From positions 232,033,546-232,097,545 of the forward strand of contig CM037878.1 in assembly GCA_021292165.1 (NCBI GenBank): a stretch of 64,000 nt of DNA, in the 5' to 3' direction. Source of the DNA: Shinisaurus crocodilurus. Its lineage: Eukaryota; Chordata; Lepidosauria; Squamata; Shinisauridae. Of this stretch, positions 36,124 to 46,881 are shown piece after piece. The stretch's first letter is position 1; every line of letters begins with the position of its first letter. The notes under the pieces were generated by a model. It did no database searches. It saw only the letters and a list, made by a program, of their open reading frames with translations, and was not told the origin of the DNA. The translations under genes and the position numbers were made by a program.

Positions 36124-36953
36124 GTATCCCGCCTTTCTCCCAACACTGGGACCCTGTGGATTTCCAGGAATGTATGCTGACTATGCTTTATCTTGGATGC
36201 AATACAAACACACAGCACTACCACTGTTATCCAAACCAGGATTCTTACTAGTAACTGGAATATTCTCAGTTATCATCTAAGTAAAAGAGCTAAATTCTTC
36301 ATTGACTGCCTTTTGTTGGGCTGGCATACATTCATCATTCATTCATAACATAAAGCTTGGAGAAATGAAATGATGCTCTCTAAACTCTGCAAAGTTGCCT
36401 ATTTTGACCTGGCAATAAACAGCAGTTACATCCTATCAGACTCTGAGGTGCCCTGTATTAATATATGTTATAGCAAAATGAATGCATAGTGCTTTAATCT
36501 GACTATAGAAGAGTCCAGTCCAGTAATTAAGCAAAGGAAATGTAGTCACCCAATATTCTTCTTCTTCTTTTGCAGATGTGCTTTTGGACAGGTGAATTTT
36601 GCATGTAAACTTTGAGCAAAGAGGGCAAGAGAATTTAAATATATTTTATAAAAATTATTTTAGCAGGTTTGATCTTTTCCAAAGTGTGTGTTTTCCAAGG
36701 AAGGTTCACTCCCCACCCCCTGTTTCTATTTTGCAGGTATTTTTCTCATGGGCTATAACTTACCAGCAAAACAGTAATTTGTTATTATCTGTTTTGCTTT
36801 GCTTTTGTGCTCCTTGTTTGATTCAGCTGAAACAATAAGAACTATTTAATAGTGTTAATACTGCATTGTAAACTTACTTTCCTTGAGTTATCTTTAGCTA
36901 CACTGTCTTTGCATTGCTTTGATCTGTAGTCTCCTAATATATTTTAATTGCAG
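35852..36953 (+). other. ROBO2 intron within FN3-1
   Basis: The shortest intron (1.1 kb); donor GTATGT, acceptor TTTTAATTGCAG. It holds the CTC/ATT microsatellite with a LINE-type tail and a 16-nt segment at 36576-36591 between splice-like signals (see findings). Nothing else is recognised. Confidence 0.85.
36049..36124. repeat. CTC then ATT compound microsatellite
   Basis: About six CTC units pass into about nineteen ATT units with one TAA interruption. The following GTATCCCGCCTTTCTCCC is the start of an antisense LINE/SINE tail, so the array probably grew from a transposon tail. Confidence 0.95.
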
Positions 36954-37120
36954 TCAGTCGGTGAGCAATAGTTGGCAAACAGTTGCTAACCATGTAAAAA
37001 CGACACCTTACACTGTGAGAGGACTTCGTCCAAATACAATCTACCTGTTTATGGTGAGAGCTATCAACTCACAAGGTCTGAGTGACCCCAGCACTATGTC
37101 AGACCCTGTCCGAACCCAAG
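36954..37120 (+). CDS. ROBO2: ROBO2 exon, second half of FN3-1
   Basis: The 167-bp exon starts TCAGTCGGTGAGC after ATTGCAG, completing a split Ser codon, and ends CAAG/GTAACT with one base of an Asp codon. It encodes QSVSNSWQTVANHVKTTPYT, then VRGLRPNTIYLFMVRAINSQ and GLSDPSTMSDPVRTQ. The YLFMVRA segment is the tyrosine-corner and F strand region of FN3-1. The frame is intact. Confidence 0.96.
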
Positions 37121-37319
37121 GTAACTTCATTCTATTTTTCAGGTAACATGTTTGCAGTAGCAGTAATATACACAGTAGCTGTTCTTTCTCTTTGTCACAC
37201 ATTATGACCTCATATCCTAACATGACTAAGAAATAAAACCCAGAACTGGGCTATGTGTAATGAAAGGGTGGAGGGTATACAAATACAGAACACAAATGGT
37301 AGAAGTAAGCTGAAAGTTT

Positions 37320-37800
37320 TCATGGTATATGGGAGTAGAGAGGTACCCCAAGGATTTGGGGCTAGTGTAATTTAAATTCATACATGATTTGGAGTCAGGA
37401 ATGAGCAGTGAGATTGTTAAATTTGCAGATGACATCAAATTATCCAGGATGGTGAAATATTAGGCAGACTGTGACGAGCTCCAAAAGGACCTCCACAAAC
37501 TGGGTAAGAGGAAATGGAATGACAAATGTACATTTATTTATCTTTCGTGGATTTATTTACTGCTCTCCAGTATAATAATTAGCAGGGTGGTCTTATTCAG
37601 TTGATATTATTATAAAGTAATGCATATAAGTACAAAAAAAATCATGTTTGCATATACACAGATGGGATCTAAACTATCTATCAGCATAGAAGAAAGAAAT
37701 CTTATAGTTGTGGTAGATATAGCTTCATGAAAATGTAAATTCAGTGTGCTACAGCAGTGAAAACAGCAAATTCCATCTTGTGAGATATTAGAAAAGGAAT
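37320..37800 (+). mobile_element. CR1 LINE, RT fragment
   Basis: The translation includes KFADDIKLSRMVKY and ADCDELQKDLHKLGK (37405-37505), the RT YADD-equivalent block (FADD) of CR1. Further decayed CR1 coding follows to about 37800. It is truncated at both ends and contains stops. Confidence 0.75.
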
Positions 37801-37804
37801 TGAG

Positions 37805-38115
37805 GGCAGTTATGTGGCCAAGTACACAAGAGAGGACCTTTTTTTGCAGTGACTTCACATCTCTGGAATAGGTTGCCATTGAGGGGTCTGTCAGGCTGGT
37901 GTATTGCTGGTGTACTTTGTATTATTTTTTGCTGCTTTATACTTGTATGTTTTTTAATTGTGTGGGATTTTATTGTGTAAGCCACTTAGGGAGGGCTTTT
38001 GCCCTTAAAGGCAGCACAGGAATATTTTAAATATTCACAAGATGTGAACCACAAGAGAGCTTCAGCTATTGGGCTGTATAGAAATGTAATAATAATATAA
38101 ATAAATAAATAAAAT
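37805..38115 (+). mobile_element. L2-type LINE 3' end
   Basis: The translation RGPFFAVTSHLWNRLPLRGL is the L2 C-terminal motif (AFSVAAP.LWNSLP in better copies). The 3' tail ends with AGAGCTTCAGCTATTGGGC and ATAAATAAATAAA. Confidence 0.75.
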
Positions 38116-38139
38116 AATAAATAATAAATAAATTTGATA

Positions 38140-39440
38140 GCACTTTATTTATTTATTTATTAATATTTATATACCGCCTTATATGCTAAAAAGCCATCAA
38201 GGTGATGTACAACAATTTAAAGACAATAAAAAGATTAAAAAATACAAAAAGAATAAAACACTATATTAAAACAGAATATCAATAAAAACCATGGCTGGTC
38301 AACCAAGGAAGGCTTCCTGAATACCTCTTTTCAGGAGGTACAATAAACAACAGAATGTCGGTGCCTGCCTGACCTCCAGAGGCAGGGAATTCCGCAGCAA
38401 TGGAGCCACCACACTGAAGGCTCTTCTCCTGGTAGATGCCAAACAGGCCATAGGTCCATGCAGAACCACCAGGAGCATCCCATCTGATGACTTCAGTGAC
38501 CGGGCAGGTTGATAAGGGAGACGGTGCTCTCTTAAGTATCCTGGTCCCAAGTTGTTTAGGGATTCATACACTAGTAGCAGAACCTTAAATCTGGCCCAGT
38601 AGCGAATAGGCAGCCAGTGCACTTCCGTCAGTAAAGGAGTTGCATACTGAAAATGGGTAGCACCTGACAACAGCCGAGCTGCTGCATTCTGCACTAGCTC
38701 CATCTTCTGGATCAGCCTTAAGAGCAGCCCCAAATAGAGTGCATTGCAGTAATCCAGTCTTGAAGTTACTAGCAGCTGTACCACTGTGGCCAGACTATCT
38801 CTGTCCAGAAAATGTCATAACTGGCAAACCAGTTGAAGCTGGTAAAAGGCATTCTGAGCCACTATGGTCACTTGGACTCCAGAGACAATGATAGATCTAG
38901 GAGTACCCGCAGACTACAAATCTGATCTTTCAAAAGGAGAGCAACCCCATCCAGAACAGGCAGTATCTCCTGGACTCAAGAACCACTTACCCACAGGGCT
39001 TCCATCTTGCCAGGATTCAGCTTCAGTTTGTTTTATTTATTAATTTATTTATTATATTTATACCCTGCCTTTTTTCCTGCAAGGAACCCAAGGCGGCTTA
39101 CATAATTTAGACTAAGAGTCAGTGACTGGCCCAAAGTCACCCGGTGACTTTCATGGCTGAGCAGGGACTAGAACCCAGATCTCCTGAGTCCCACTGCAAC
39201 ACTCTCACCACTATGCCACACTATGCCTCATCCAATCCATCACTGAGTCTAGGCACTGATTCAGGACTTGCAACAGTCTCATCTGATGCAGATGCCACAG
39301 GGAGATAAAGCTGTGTGTCATCAGCATACTGACGGCACTTGGCTCCATATCCCCTAATGACTGCTCCCAGCGGCTTCATATAGATGTTGAACAACATTGG
39401 CAAGAAGATGGTACCCTGTGCGATGTGAAAGTGAAATAGC
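38140..39440 (-). mobile_element. L2-type LINE, 3' half, carrying a SINE
   Basis: On the minus strand, an RT end is seen at 39221-39442 (FLPMLFNIYMKPLGAVIRGY, then CRQYADDTQLYL with the YADD catalytic motif). The downstream part at 38299-38784 reads SRLDYCNALYLGLLLR, QNAAARLLSGA and RRRAFSVVAPLLRNSLPLEV. A SINE sits between them at 39034-39240. The tail at 38140-38165 is T-rich on the plus strand, so this copy lies tail-to-tail with the L2 that ends at 38115. Confidence 0.85.
39034..39240 (-). mobile_element. tRNA-derived SINE nested in L2
   Basis: Reverse complement of the 40052-40320 family: TTATTTATTATATTTATACC tail, CAAGGCGGCTTAC, AGTCACCCGGTGACTTTCA, and GGACTAGAACCCAGATCTCC, the tRNA B-box region. 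It splits the minus-strand L2 RT from its downstream part. Confidence 0.8.
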
Positions 39441-39784
39441 ATTGGATCTGGTATTCATGATGCAAAAACCAAACCCAGCCCCATTCCTCTTTGTTCCTTT
39501 GTCCTAGAGACCCTCCAGGCCCTGTCCAAAATATTGATGAGCACTTAACTAGTAATTAAAATAATGATATGTCAATAAATAGATTATGTTTATGGAAGTA
39601 ATATGCAGGAAAAACCACAAACCAATGAGAAACATTGGTCTACTCATCTTAGCCCAAATTTTTAATACCAGAAAGCTGTTGTGTGCACTGTCAGATAACA
39701 AAGCAGTCAGTAATTCAAAAGTTAGGAAAACAACAACAGTAAACACATGATGAGGGGAAGTGCACTAGACCCACCTCTCTAGGT

Positions 39785-39919
39785 CAGTGTTCTCCAACCT
39801 TGGGTCCCCAGATGTTTTTGTCCTACAACTCCCAGCATGCCCCAACCAGCATAGCTGGCTGGGGCATGCTGGGAGTTGTAGGCCAAAAACATCTGAGGAC
39901 CCAAGGTTGGAGAACACTG
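39785..39919. mobile_element. hAT-type foldback MITE with perfect target duplication
   Basis: CAGTGTTCTCCAACCTTGGG at 39785 is exactly complementary to CCCAAGGTTGGAGAACACTG ending at 39919, and the arms continue nearly to the centre (CTGGCTGGGGCATGC). Flanking 8-bp duplications CTCTAGGT lie at 39777-39784 and 39920-39927. No coding capacity. Confidence 0.93.
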
Positions 39920-40051
39920 CTCTAGGTCATTGCTTTTGTCACCCTGTAAAAGATTGAGGCCTACACAGGCTTGAGTTAGGTTGAAGCCTGTGGGCCCAAA
40001 CATCTCCTGATGGAAGGGGGCATTCGTGAGTTTCACGAAGGGGGCATTCGT

Positions 40052-40320
40052 GAGAACCAGTGTGGCGTAGTGGTGAGAGTGTTGGACTGCTGCTTCTGCC
40101 TTCCCTTTATATACACTCTCGGGAGATCCGGGTTCTAGTCCCCGCTCAGCCATGAAACTCACTGGGTGACTTTGGGCCAGTCACTGACTCTCAGCCTAAC
40201 CTACCACACAGTGTTGTTGTGAGGATAAAATGGAGAGGAGGAGAGGATTATGTAAGCCGCCTTGAGTTCCTTGCAGGAAAAACGGCGGGGTATAAATGTA
40301 ATAAATAAATAAATAAAAAT
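40052..40320 (+). mobile_element. complete tRNA-derived SINE with a foreign inverted insert
   Basis: Head AACCAGTGTGGCGTAGTGG, B-box region GGGTTCTAGTCCCCG (40131-40145), body GACTTTGGGCCAGTCACTGA, 3' end GGATTATGTAAGCCGCC and an ATAAATAAATAAA tail. Between head and B box it holds a 34-nt segment (40087-40120) that is the exact reverse complement of 40455-40488. Just upstream, an 18-bp word GAAGGGGGCATTCGTGAG occurs twice (40013-40030, 40037-40054). Confidence 0.88.
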
Positions 40321-40329
40321 TAAAAATAA

Positions 40330-40650
40330 ATTTTCCCCTCATGGAGTTAAAGTTCCTTTCCCCCCTATTTGAGAGAAGTCACATTTTCCCCTTAATAGAG
40401 TTAAGTTTTGTTTCCCCAGTTTGAGGTCACCTGATTGTAGCCTCCTAAAGTTGGGAGAGTGTATATAAAGGGAAGGCAGAAGCAGCAGGAGAGAGAGAGA
40501 AGCTGTGGAGGAGAGGAGCTGCAGGCATCAACACAGAGAGCAGAGAAACTTCAGGCACCAAGAAGCAGAGACAGACAGAGAAGCAGAGTCTGAATATCGC
40601 TGAAAAATGCAGAACAGCCAGGGCTAGGCTGGGAAGAAATCTCTAGTAAG
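40330..40650 (+). repeat. possible LTR or promoter-like repeat with TATA box
   Basis: CCCCTCATGGAGTTAAAGTT is followed by a related word near 40395-40415, then GTGTATATAAAGGGAAGG (TATA-like, 40459-40476) and a purine-rich GAGAGAGA leader. The order is that of an LTR U3/R region, but no pair of LTR ends, poly-A signal or coding part was found. Confidence 0.35.
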
Positions 40651-40659
40651 GTTACAGTC

Positions 40660-40735
40660 AGGACCGGTGCAGGGCAGTTTGGCGCCCTAGGTGAAATGAT
40701 ATTTAGCGCCGCCCCCCTCTCGTGCCTTATAATTT
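40660..40735. mobile_element. truncated hAT MITE, family of 21050-21214
   Basis: AGGACCGGTGCAGGGCAGTT and GGCGCCCTAGGTG match the reverse complement of the right end of the 21050 element. The other end is missing. Confidence 0.6.
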
Positions 40736-42296
40736 CTATTATACCTGCTTTTTGAAAGTATACAGCTCTTTTTGTGTAATTATCTTAAGTTATTGTGAAT
40801 CTACTATACCAAATTTACTAAAGTAAACAGTTATTGTTAACATCAAGTTGTTTGGAGTGTCTTTTGCATCACGCCTAAAGCCTAATCCCACGTTACTGGG
40901 CAGAGAAGGTAAAAGGCAGAGAATTGGCATCCTGATACAGGAGGGGCTCTTAAAGAGGCAAAATATCTTTAAGGAGCTGATCAAGATGTCCTGGTACAGG
41001 TGGAACCTTGACACACACCCTACACATGCAGGGTGACTTTGTGAAGACAAAAGTCTCCTATATCTTTGGGGGCTCACCATGCAAACCGTAATGCTGGAAA
41101 ATCAGTGTTCCAGATCTCGTGGCATTTTCCTAATGCCTGAATAGCGCTAGTGTTCTGCTGATTTAGATATTTTGTTTATCTGAATCTATTATGAGTTTCA
41201 TATACGTCTGCCCAAAGTATTGTGAGAAGTTATTTTGACCATAATATTTGCTGTATATTCATTCACAGAATCCTAAACTGAAAAAAGCTTTAATTCCTGA
41301 ATATTTTCTACTGCTACATGGATAATATGAGTAGATTCAGAGAAACATAGCTGATTTGAAACATGTTTTCTTGTAATCTGCCCATTACTGCTGGGACTCT
41401 AAACCATAACATTACCACATGTGAAGGAAGAAGGAAATCACTTCCCTCTGCCATTTGCACTGTTTCCTAGACAACTGCAGTACAGCCCCCATGGATACAC
41501 ACACATGCACACACATATATAAAGGCTGCCATACAGAGAATTGTATGTTGTGCAGTTGTATGTGAATTACTGCATTTCTTGATGTAGTCTTATCTCTGCA
41601 CATCAAGCTTCTGCATATCTAGTGTACCAGATGTGCGTGCTGAAGCCCAGTTTCCACACACAGATTGAATCCACTAGATGAATGGCTGTCAGTAGCTCTT
41701 CTCAGATGTTCTTTGAAGGTGTGGAGGAGCAGAATTGTGCACAGTGTCCCTGCTTCCAATCCCCATGTGTTTGTTTGAAGGTTGGAGAAGTGCCTCAAAT
41801 TATCATTATCCATTGAGTGAATCAGAGGAAGTCTAGGAGCCAGTTTCTTGCCTCCTGGACCCACTATGAGTGCCTCTGCATACTACATTAATGTTAATAC
41901 CATCCAGTTCTTCAAGAAGGGACCACATTTTGACTCCATATGTCTAATTCTACCTGACAGACTGACAAAAGATTTTATTTCATTAAAATAGTTCTTTTCT
42001 TTACGTTCCATGTGTGTTGTGGTTCTATTTTCACTAGCTGTCTGCCAGCCACATGTGCTCCAGCCTGCATAATACTGACAGCCTTTGTGGTATCCTACAG
42101 TTTAGTGAAATTAAATAATGAATTCAAATGACACTTCGCATAATGTTTTTATGTACTTTCAAATGGTGCTCTCATCCAACCCAGCCTCACAAAGACAACT
42201 GACATCCGGGGGGGGGGGGGGGAGCCTATTCACACTAGCCATTACAAAGGAAAGAATCAGCTAAAAGGACTGATGCATGATATCAATTGCAGTAGA

Positions 42297-42450
42297 TATC
42301 TATGGCCACAGACAAAAGCTAAGCAGGGTCAAGCCTGGTTATTACTTGGATGGGAGACCCCTCCTCTAGTTTCCTGCATCGAGCATGGGGTTGGACTCGA
42401 TAGCCTTGTAGGCTCCTTTCAACTCTATGATCTATGAAATCTATGAAACT
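42297..42450 (+). mobile_element. 5S rRNA-headed SINE with CR1 tail
   Basis: AAGCTAAGCAGGGTCAAGCC and TTATTACTTGGATGGGAGA (42315-42358) are the internal promoter (A box, intermediate element, C box) of 5S rRNA. TCTATGGCCAC just upstream looks like the 5S 5' end after an internal deletion. From about 42370 the sequence changes to a CR1 3' end: GGGGTTGGACTCGATAGCC, CCTTTCAACTCTATGATC, then CTATGAAA-type terminal repeats. So the RNA was probably made by polymerase III and mobilised by CR1. Confidence 0.78.
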
Positions 42451-42919
42451 ATAGCAAATACCATTATATATGCTTGTTAATTTAATACTAACAAGCTACA
42501 AATTAACATTGTACCTTGGTAATGGAAGGGTTCTTATTTTCAGATCTCATTTCCTCCTCTATGGGCTGTATTTTCCCCCCCATTTTCTTCTTGGAGCTGT
42601 TGTGAGGTTTGCATTGGGTGGCTGCAGATTTTACGGGTCCCTGCAAAGATACATTGGGTCTAATGGTAGCTGACCATTCAGGTCTCTGCCTCACCAAATA
42701 ATTTCTACCATTTTCACTACAAAAGCATGCTAATCCTTCCCAATCCCATTGCTGGACTATCCTTCAGGTCCTGTTGGTGCTCAAGTCCTGTTCCATGTCA
42801 AATTCGTGTCTTCAGTCCATACAAGAATTGTATATCCTTACCCATGCTTTAAATAATAAATAGTGATAGAAAAGGATAAATTGATAGTACTGTATCTATA
42901 AGTAGGCCCTGCAACAAAC

Positions 42920-43240
42920 TATTTATTACTTATTTTATTTTATTTACTGCATTTTTATCCCGCTTTTCAGGCAATTACTGTCTCCCAAAGCAGCTCACAT
43001 CAATTAAAAAAGAGAGACAGGCCCTGCCATCAGGCTTACAAATTAAAATAAGTCACACAAGGGAAGGGAATTGGAGGGAAAAGGAAGAGGAAGGAGATCA
43101 AGGCCAGAGCAAGATGGTGAGCTATAAGCAGGCATTTAAATTCAGAGTGGGCCAGGTTGATCCTGCTGGTGTTCTTGCTTGAATGAGGCTCTTGTTCCTT
43201 AGGCCAATGGATGGGGCCAGAGCATTATTTCTACTTACTT
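42920..43240 (-). mobile_element. LINE 3' end fragment (L2/CR1 group)
   Basis: TTATTTTATTTTATTTACTG, TTTTTATCCCGCTTTTCAGG and CCCAAAGCAGCTCACATC form an antisense LINE tail, followed by a purine-rich stretch. No coding motif is recognisable. Confidence 0.5.
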
Positions 43241-44004
43241 CTGCAATCCCAGGGCAATTTTCAGTTGGAGCCGAGTGTTCTTTCTGGTACAGAGGGGAAG
43301 TTAGTTCCCTGAAACTGCTCCTTCTCTGACCAATAGGTGGGTGAGGTTGGTCTCCCCCTTGTTTTGATCTAATTCCTGAGGAGCAGGGGGTGCAGCCCAG
43401 TATCCCTAGGTTTCCTAATTGATTGTAAAAGCCAGAATGTGCTTCCCTTCTTCTCTCCTGGCCAGGGCAAAATGTTGCGGTGTGGAGTGCTTCTGTTCAG
43501 AGTTCCAGTCGGTCAGCCATGACTTCTTCCAGGATTCTCCAGTCCATTACCCTTTCTATCTAGTTTTCCTTTTTCTGTCTATGGGGATATTTAAAATAGC
43601 TTCTCAGTGTGAACCAGGAAAAGACAATTATATAGTTGATATAGTTTCCTCTATACCGTTTTACATCTATGTCTCTGTTTCTGTGGCCTTCTTTTCCAGC
43701 CACTCCATTCCATTCCCCCTCCTACCCAGTTGTCAGTCAACATTCCATGGCCACTGAATCCTTATTTGGCTATTTTGAGGGGGTTTGTCCCCCATGGAGA
43801 CATTTTCTTAAGATTTGCTGCTGCTGATACCTCTCTCTAGTACTTGGGTGGCACAGTTTTTGCTACATTTGTGCCAAGCACAATAAGACTTGAATTGGAA
43901 ATAGAGGGAATAATATAAGCATTTAAATTTTCATAGAACATGTTACATGATTTTATTTGGGAAGGTAAAGAACTATGAGTTTCTTTGGCAACTCTCCTGT
44001 CAGG

Positions 44005-44080
44005 GATGCTTTGATCTGGATTCCTGCATCGATGGCCTTGTAGGCCCCTTCCAACTCTACTTTTCTATGATTCTATGAAT
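44005..44080 (+). mobile_element. CR1 LINE 3' end
   Basis: GGATTCCTGCATCGATGGCC, GGCCCCTTCCAACTCTAC and the terminal repeat ATTCTATG are the classic CR1 3' end. It shares GGATTCCTGCATCGA-like sequence with the tail of the 42297 element. Confidence 0.8.
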
Positions 44081-44439
44081 TGAAAAGAGAAAAGCAGCTT
44101 AGCCTTTCCAAACATGTCTATATTATTTTGCCATGAGACTTAAAATTATATAGAGAGGGTTCAATTCAGAGGAAAGCTTGCATGGTGTAATATAGAACAA
44201 GGCACTTTAAGATCCCATTCTCTTCCTATATCCCAGATTTACCGAGGTAAATATTAAAAGCTGGAGATAATGTCTTATTCTAATCCATTTATACTTTCAG
44301 TGTTAGAAGTCTCATATAAGATTGAGCATTCTAATTTGGTATATACCTTCATTGGCCTCTTCTATTTTTAATCAGTGGTTATAATTACATACAGATCTTC
44401 CATATGGGTAAAGATGGAATTATAAGACTTATGGGTATA

Positions 44440-44472
44440 TTTCTAATGACTAGTTGGACTAGTCATTAGAAA
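44440..44472. repeat. perfect 15-bp inverted repeat, 3-nt loop
   Basis: TTTCTAATGACTAGT pairs exactly with ACTAGTCATTAGAAA around loop TGG. Confidence 0.97.
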
Positions 44473-45409
44473 AAATGGTGGGGAAAGCATTCAGTGATAC
44501 CAGTATTTTCAGTTTAGATATTTAAATATGGTGTTAATAAGTCAAACATCTTGAAAAATCAGATAATTTTAAATATTCTGAAGGCATGTTATCTAAAATC
44601 TATTGTCAGTTGTAGTCTTCCAACTACCAATATGAAGACAGATCTCAAGAGAAGACATGTGCCTAGGGCCCCCAAGACCTGGAGCTGACCAAAGTGCACT
44701 GTTCCGCTCTGCTCCAGTGACATGGGCCCCAGCCTTTCAGCCACCCTGAAAGGAAGCAAAAGGAAGCCTGTTGCTAGCAGACTTTTTAAACCTATTTTTC
44801 TAGAAGTTGTCTGACTTTGCCACATGCCAAGCCTTTCAATCCTTTACCTTGTTTTGTTCATTTATTTATCCTTGCCTTTTAACCCCATTTTGTCTGTCCA
44901 TTCTCTACTTTGAATTCCCATCCAGTTCTATTTGCCTGTTTTCTACTAATCTTCCCTAGTACCCCTTTAGTCTTATATCGCAGCAAATCTTCTGACAGGT
45001 ATAAGCAGTAGTTGTCTAAGCTACTTTGGCTCCTCATTCCACTCACAGGAATAATCTACTTAAGCATGAGCTGAGAGTTAATTGTTACTGCTGCCAGTTG
45101 CAATGATGGTGGGGAACTGATTCTTTATCACACATATACAATTCATGCTACAGATATGATGAACATTCATGTGTGAACCAGCCCTTTGATGGGAGCATAA
45201 TCTATGGGAACTCTTCAGCTACTGCCCTTCCAGCTCCCAGAGGAGTGAAGGCAGTAGCACTGCTCAGCCGCAAAACAGAAGGCAGTATACAACACTGCTG
45301 CTCCACTTAAGCAATTGACATAGCACTAGTGTAAGCTACCTCTAGTGCAACACCAATAGCATATCCCTTCTTCCCTCCCCATTCCTTTTTCCTTGTGTGT
45401 TGTGTCTTT

Positions 45410-45520
45410 TTAGATTGTAAGCCTGCGGGCAGGGACTGTCTTGTTAATTGCTGTAAACCGCCCAGAGAGCTTCGGCTATTGGGCGGTATAAAAATGAAAT
45501 AAATAAATAAATAAATAAGC
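45410..45520 (+). mobile_element. L2-type LINE 3' end
   Basis: TTAGATTGTAAGCCTGCGGG, GGGACTGTCTTG, CAGAGAGCTTCGGCTATTGG and an ATAAATAAATAAATAA tail. The same 3' end recurs near 52975 and 63000. Confidence 0.75.
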
Positions 45521-46534
45521 TGGCACAGCAGGTTTTCCAGGGAAACCTGTCGCGCCTGCTTTCACTATTTGTGTAGCACTAGATGCTGCTTATGCTAGTG
45601 CTACGTCAATTGCGTAAGTAACTGGATTGGCAGCACTGGATACTGCTCAGAGTCTCCTCCTGCTCCACTTAGCCTATGGGAGTCCTGTTTCTCTTGTGAG
45701 ATAAGTGAGTTAGAGGGAGAAGGAGGCATTTTGATAATGAACATGATGCATTGTATGCTGTAGCAATCCAAGGATTCTACACAGTTGATGGTGTTGTTAT
45801 ATGAATACCCTGCATATATTTGGGTAATCATAATTAGGGTAGCAAATCTTTATGTGTGTGTATGTGTGTGACTTATGTTATGGCTTGGGTTTTTCTTCCA
45901 TGCACTTTGAATCACTGTCCAATTCACAGGGATAAACTTAAGTAGCACTTTACAGAGAAACTTACCGTGCACAATATGTTTTTTCCCAGTTTCTACCATT
46001 TTTGTATTTTATGGTTTCAGATTGTAATTAAAGGAGAGGCATTTTAATAAAGCCCTGATATAGTATTGTAGCTAATGCACACAGTGTTCGTTTGGGGAAA
46101 GTCATTTGCTTAAATTACATAAAAATCTGACCTCTGTGTTTATGGCACATCAAGGCTATTACTATCTGGTAATGGCATTAAGATGTATGAAGGATTTACA
46201 TCATACATCTCATTACCATTAGAAACAGCTAAGAATGTGTATCTGATAGTTATTATTATTTAAATAGTTAATAGTTATTAAAATATTATATTATTTCATA
46301 TATAATTGAAACAATTCTGGTTGGTTTACAAATTGGAAGTGTTTTGTCGGTGCTCTGTTAGGTACACGATTCAATCTCATCTACTAAATTGTTTGAAAAT
46401 CTACTAATTCCAGTAAAGATGGTCACATCAAGATTATTAAGTTTTTATTGTCATAATGAATTGATTCTTCTAAGTGACTCTGCTCATTAAGATAATTTAT
46501 GTGTGTGTACATCCATGTGTGCTTGATCCTGCAG

Positions 46535-46656
46535 ATATCAGCCCACCAGCACAAGGCGTGGATCACAGGCAGGTACAAAAAGAGCTTGGGGATGTCATTG
46601 TGCGGCTGCATAATCCGGTTGTGCTGACCCCTACCACTGTTCAAGTTACCTGGACG
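46535..46656 (+). CDS. ROBO2: ROBO2 exon, first half of FN3-2
   Basis: The 122-bp exon follows ATCCTGCAG, two bases completing an Asp codon, and ends TGGACG/GTAAGA in phase 0. It encodes ISPPAQGVDHRQVQKELGDV, then IVRLHNPVVLTPTTVQVTWT: the linker, then strands A-C of FN3-2 with the conserved VTW. Intact, and the codon phase fits the exons on both sides. Confidence 0.96.
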
Positions 46657-46794
46657 GTAAGACTTTTGTGAAAAGACACAATGAAAGCTCTAAGCTTTCT
46701 TTTCCTTTCTGAATTCTGTTTGGCTGTTTCAGGTAGACAGTGAGAAGGAAGCCATGCAGGGGCTTTCCCATCTACTTTTTGTTATACATTGATA

Positions 46795-46881
46795 GCACAA
46801 TCCTATATACACGTATTTGGGAGTAACTACTGTTGATCTCAGTAGTGCTTACTTATGAGTAGACATGCAAAGGATTGCATT
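46795..46881. mobile_element. small foldback MITE, family of 11770-11855
   Basis: AGCACAATCCTAT at the left, AAGGATTGCATTGT at the right, and centre TTTGGGAGTAACTACTG / AGTAGTGCTTACTTATGAGT match the family. Confidence 0.65.

Larger units (their letters stand above)
37121..46534 (+). other. ROBO2 intron between FN3-1 and FN3-2
   Basis: Donor GTAACT, acceptor GATCCTGCAG. The 9.4 kb hold CR1, L2, SINE, hAT and LTR-like pieces listed separately. I recognise nothing in 40740-42290, 43240-44000, 44090-45400 or 45525-46534, apart from a perfect hairpin at 44440-44472 and a G-run at 42209-42222. Confidence 0.8.

Noticed and set aside
42311..42360. 5S rRNA gene
   Set aside because: Only the internal promoter part is present, with a large internal deletion on the 5' side and no 5S 3' half or T-run terminator; it is fused to a CR1 tail.
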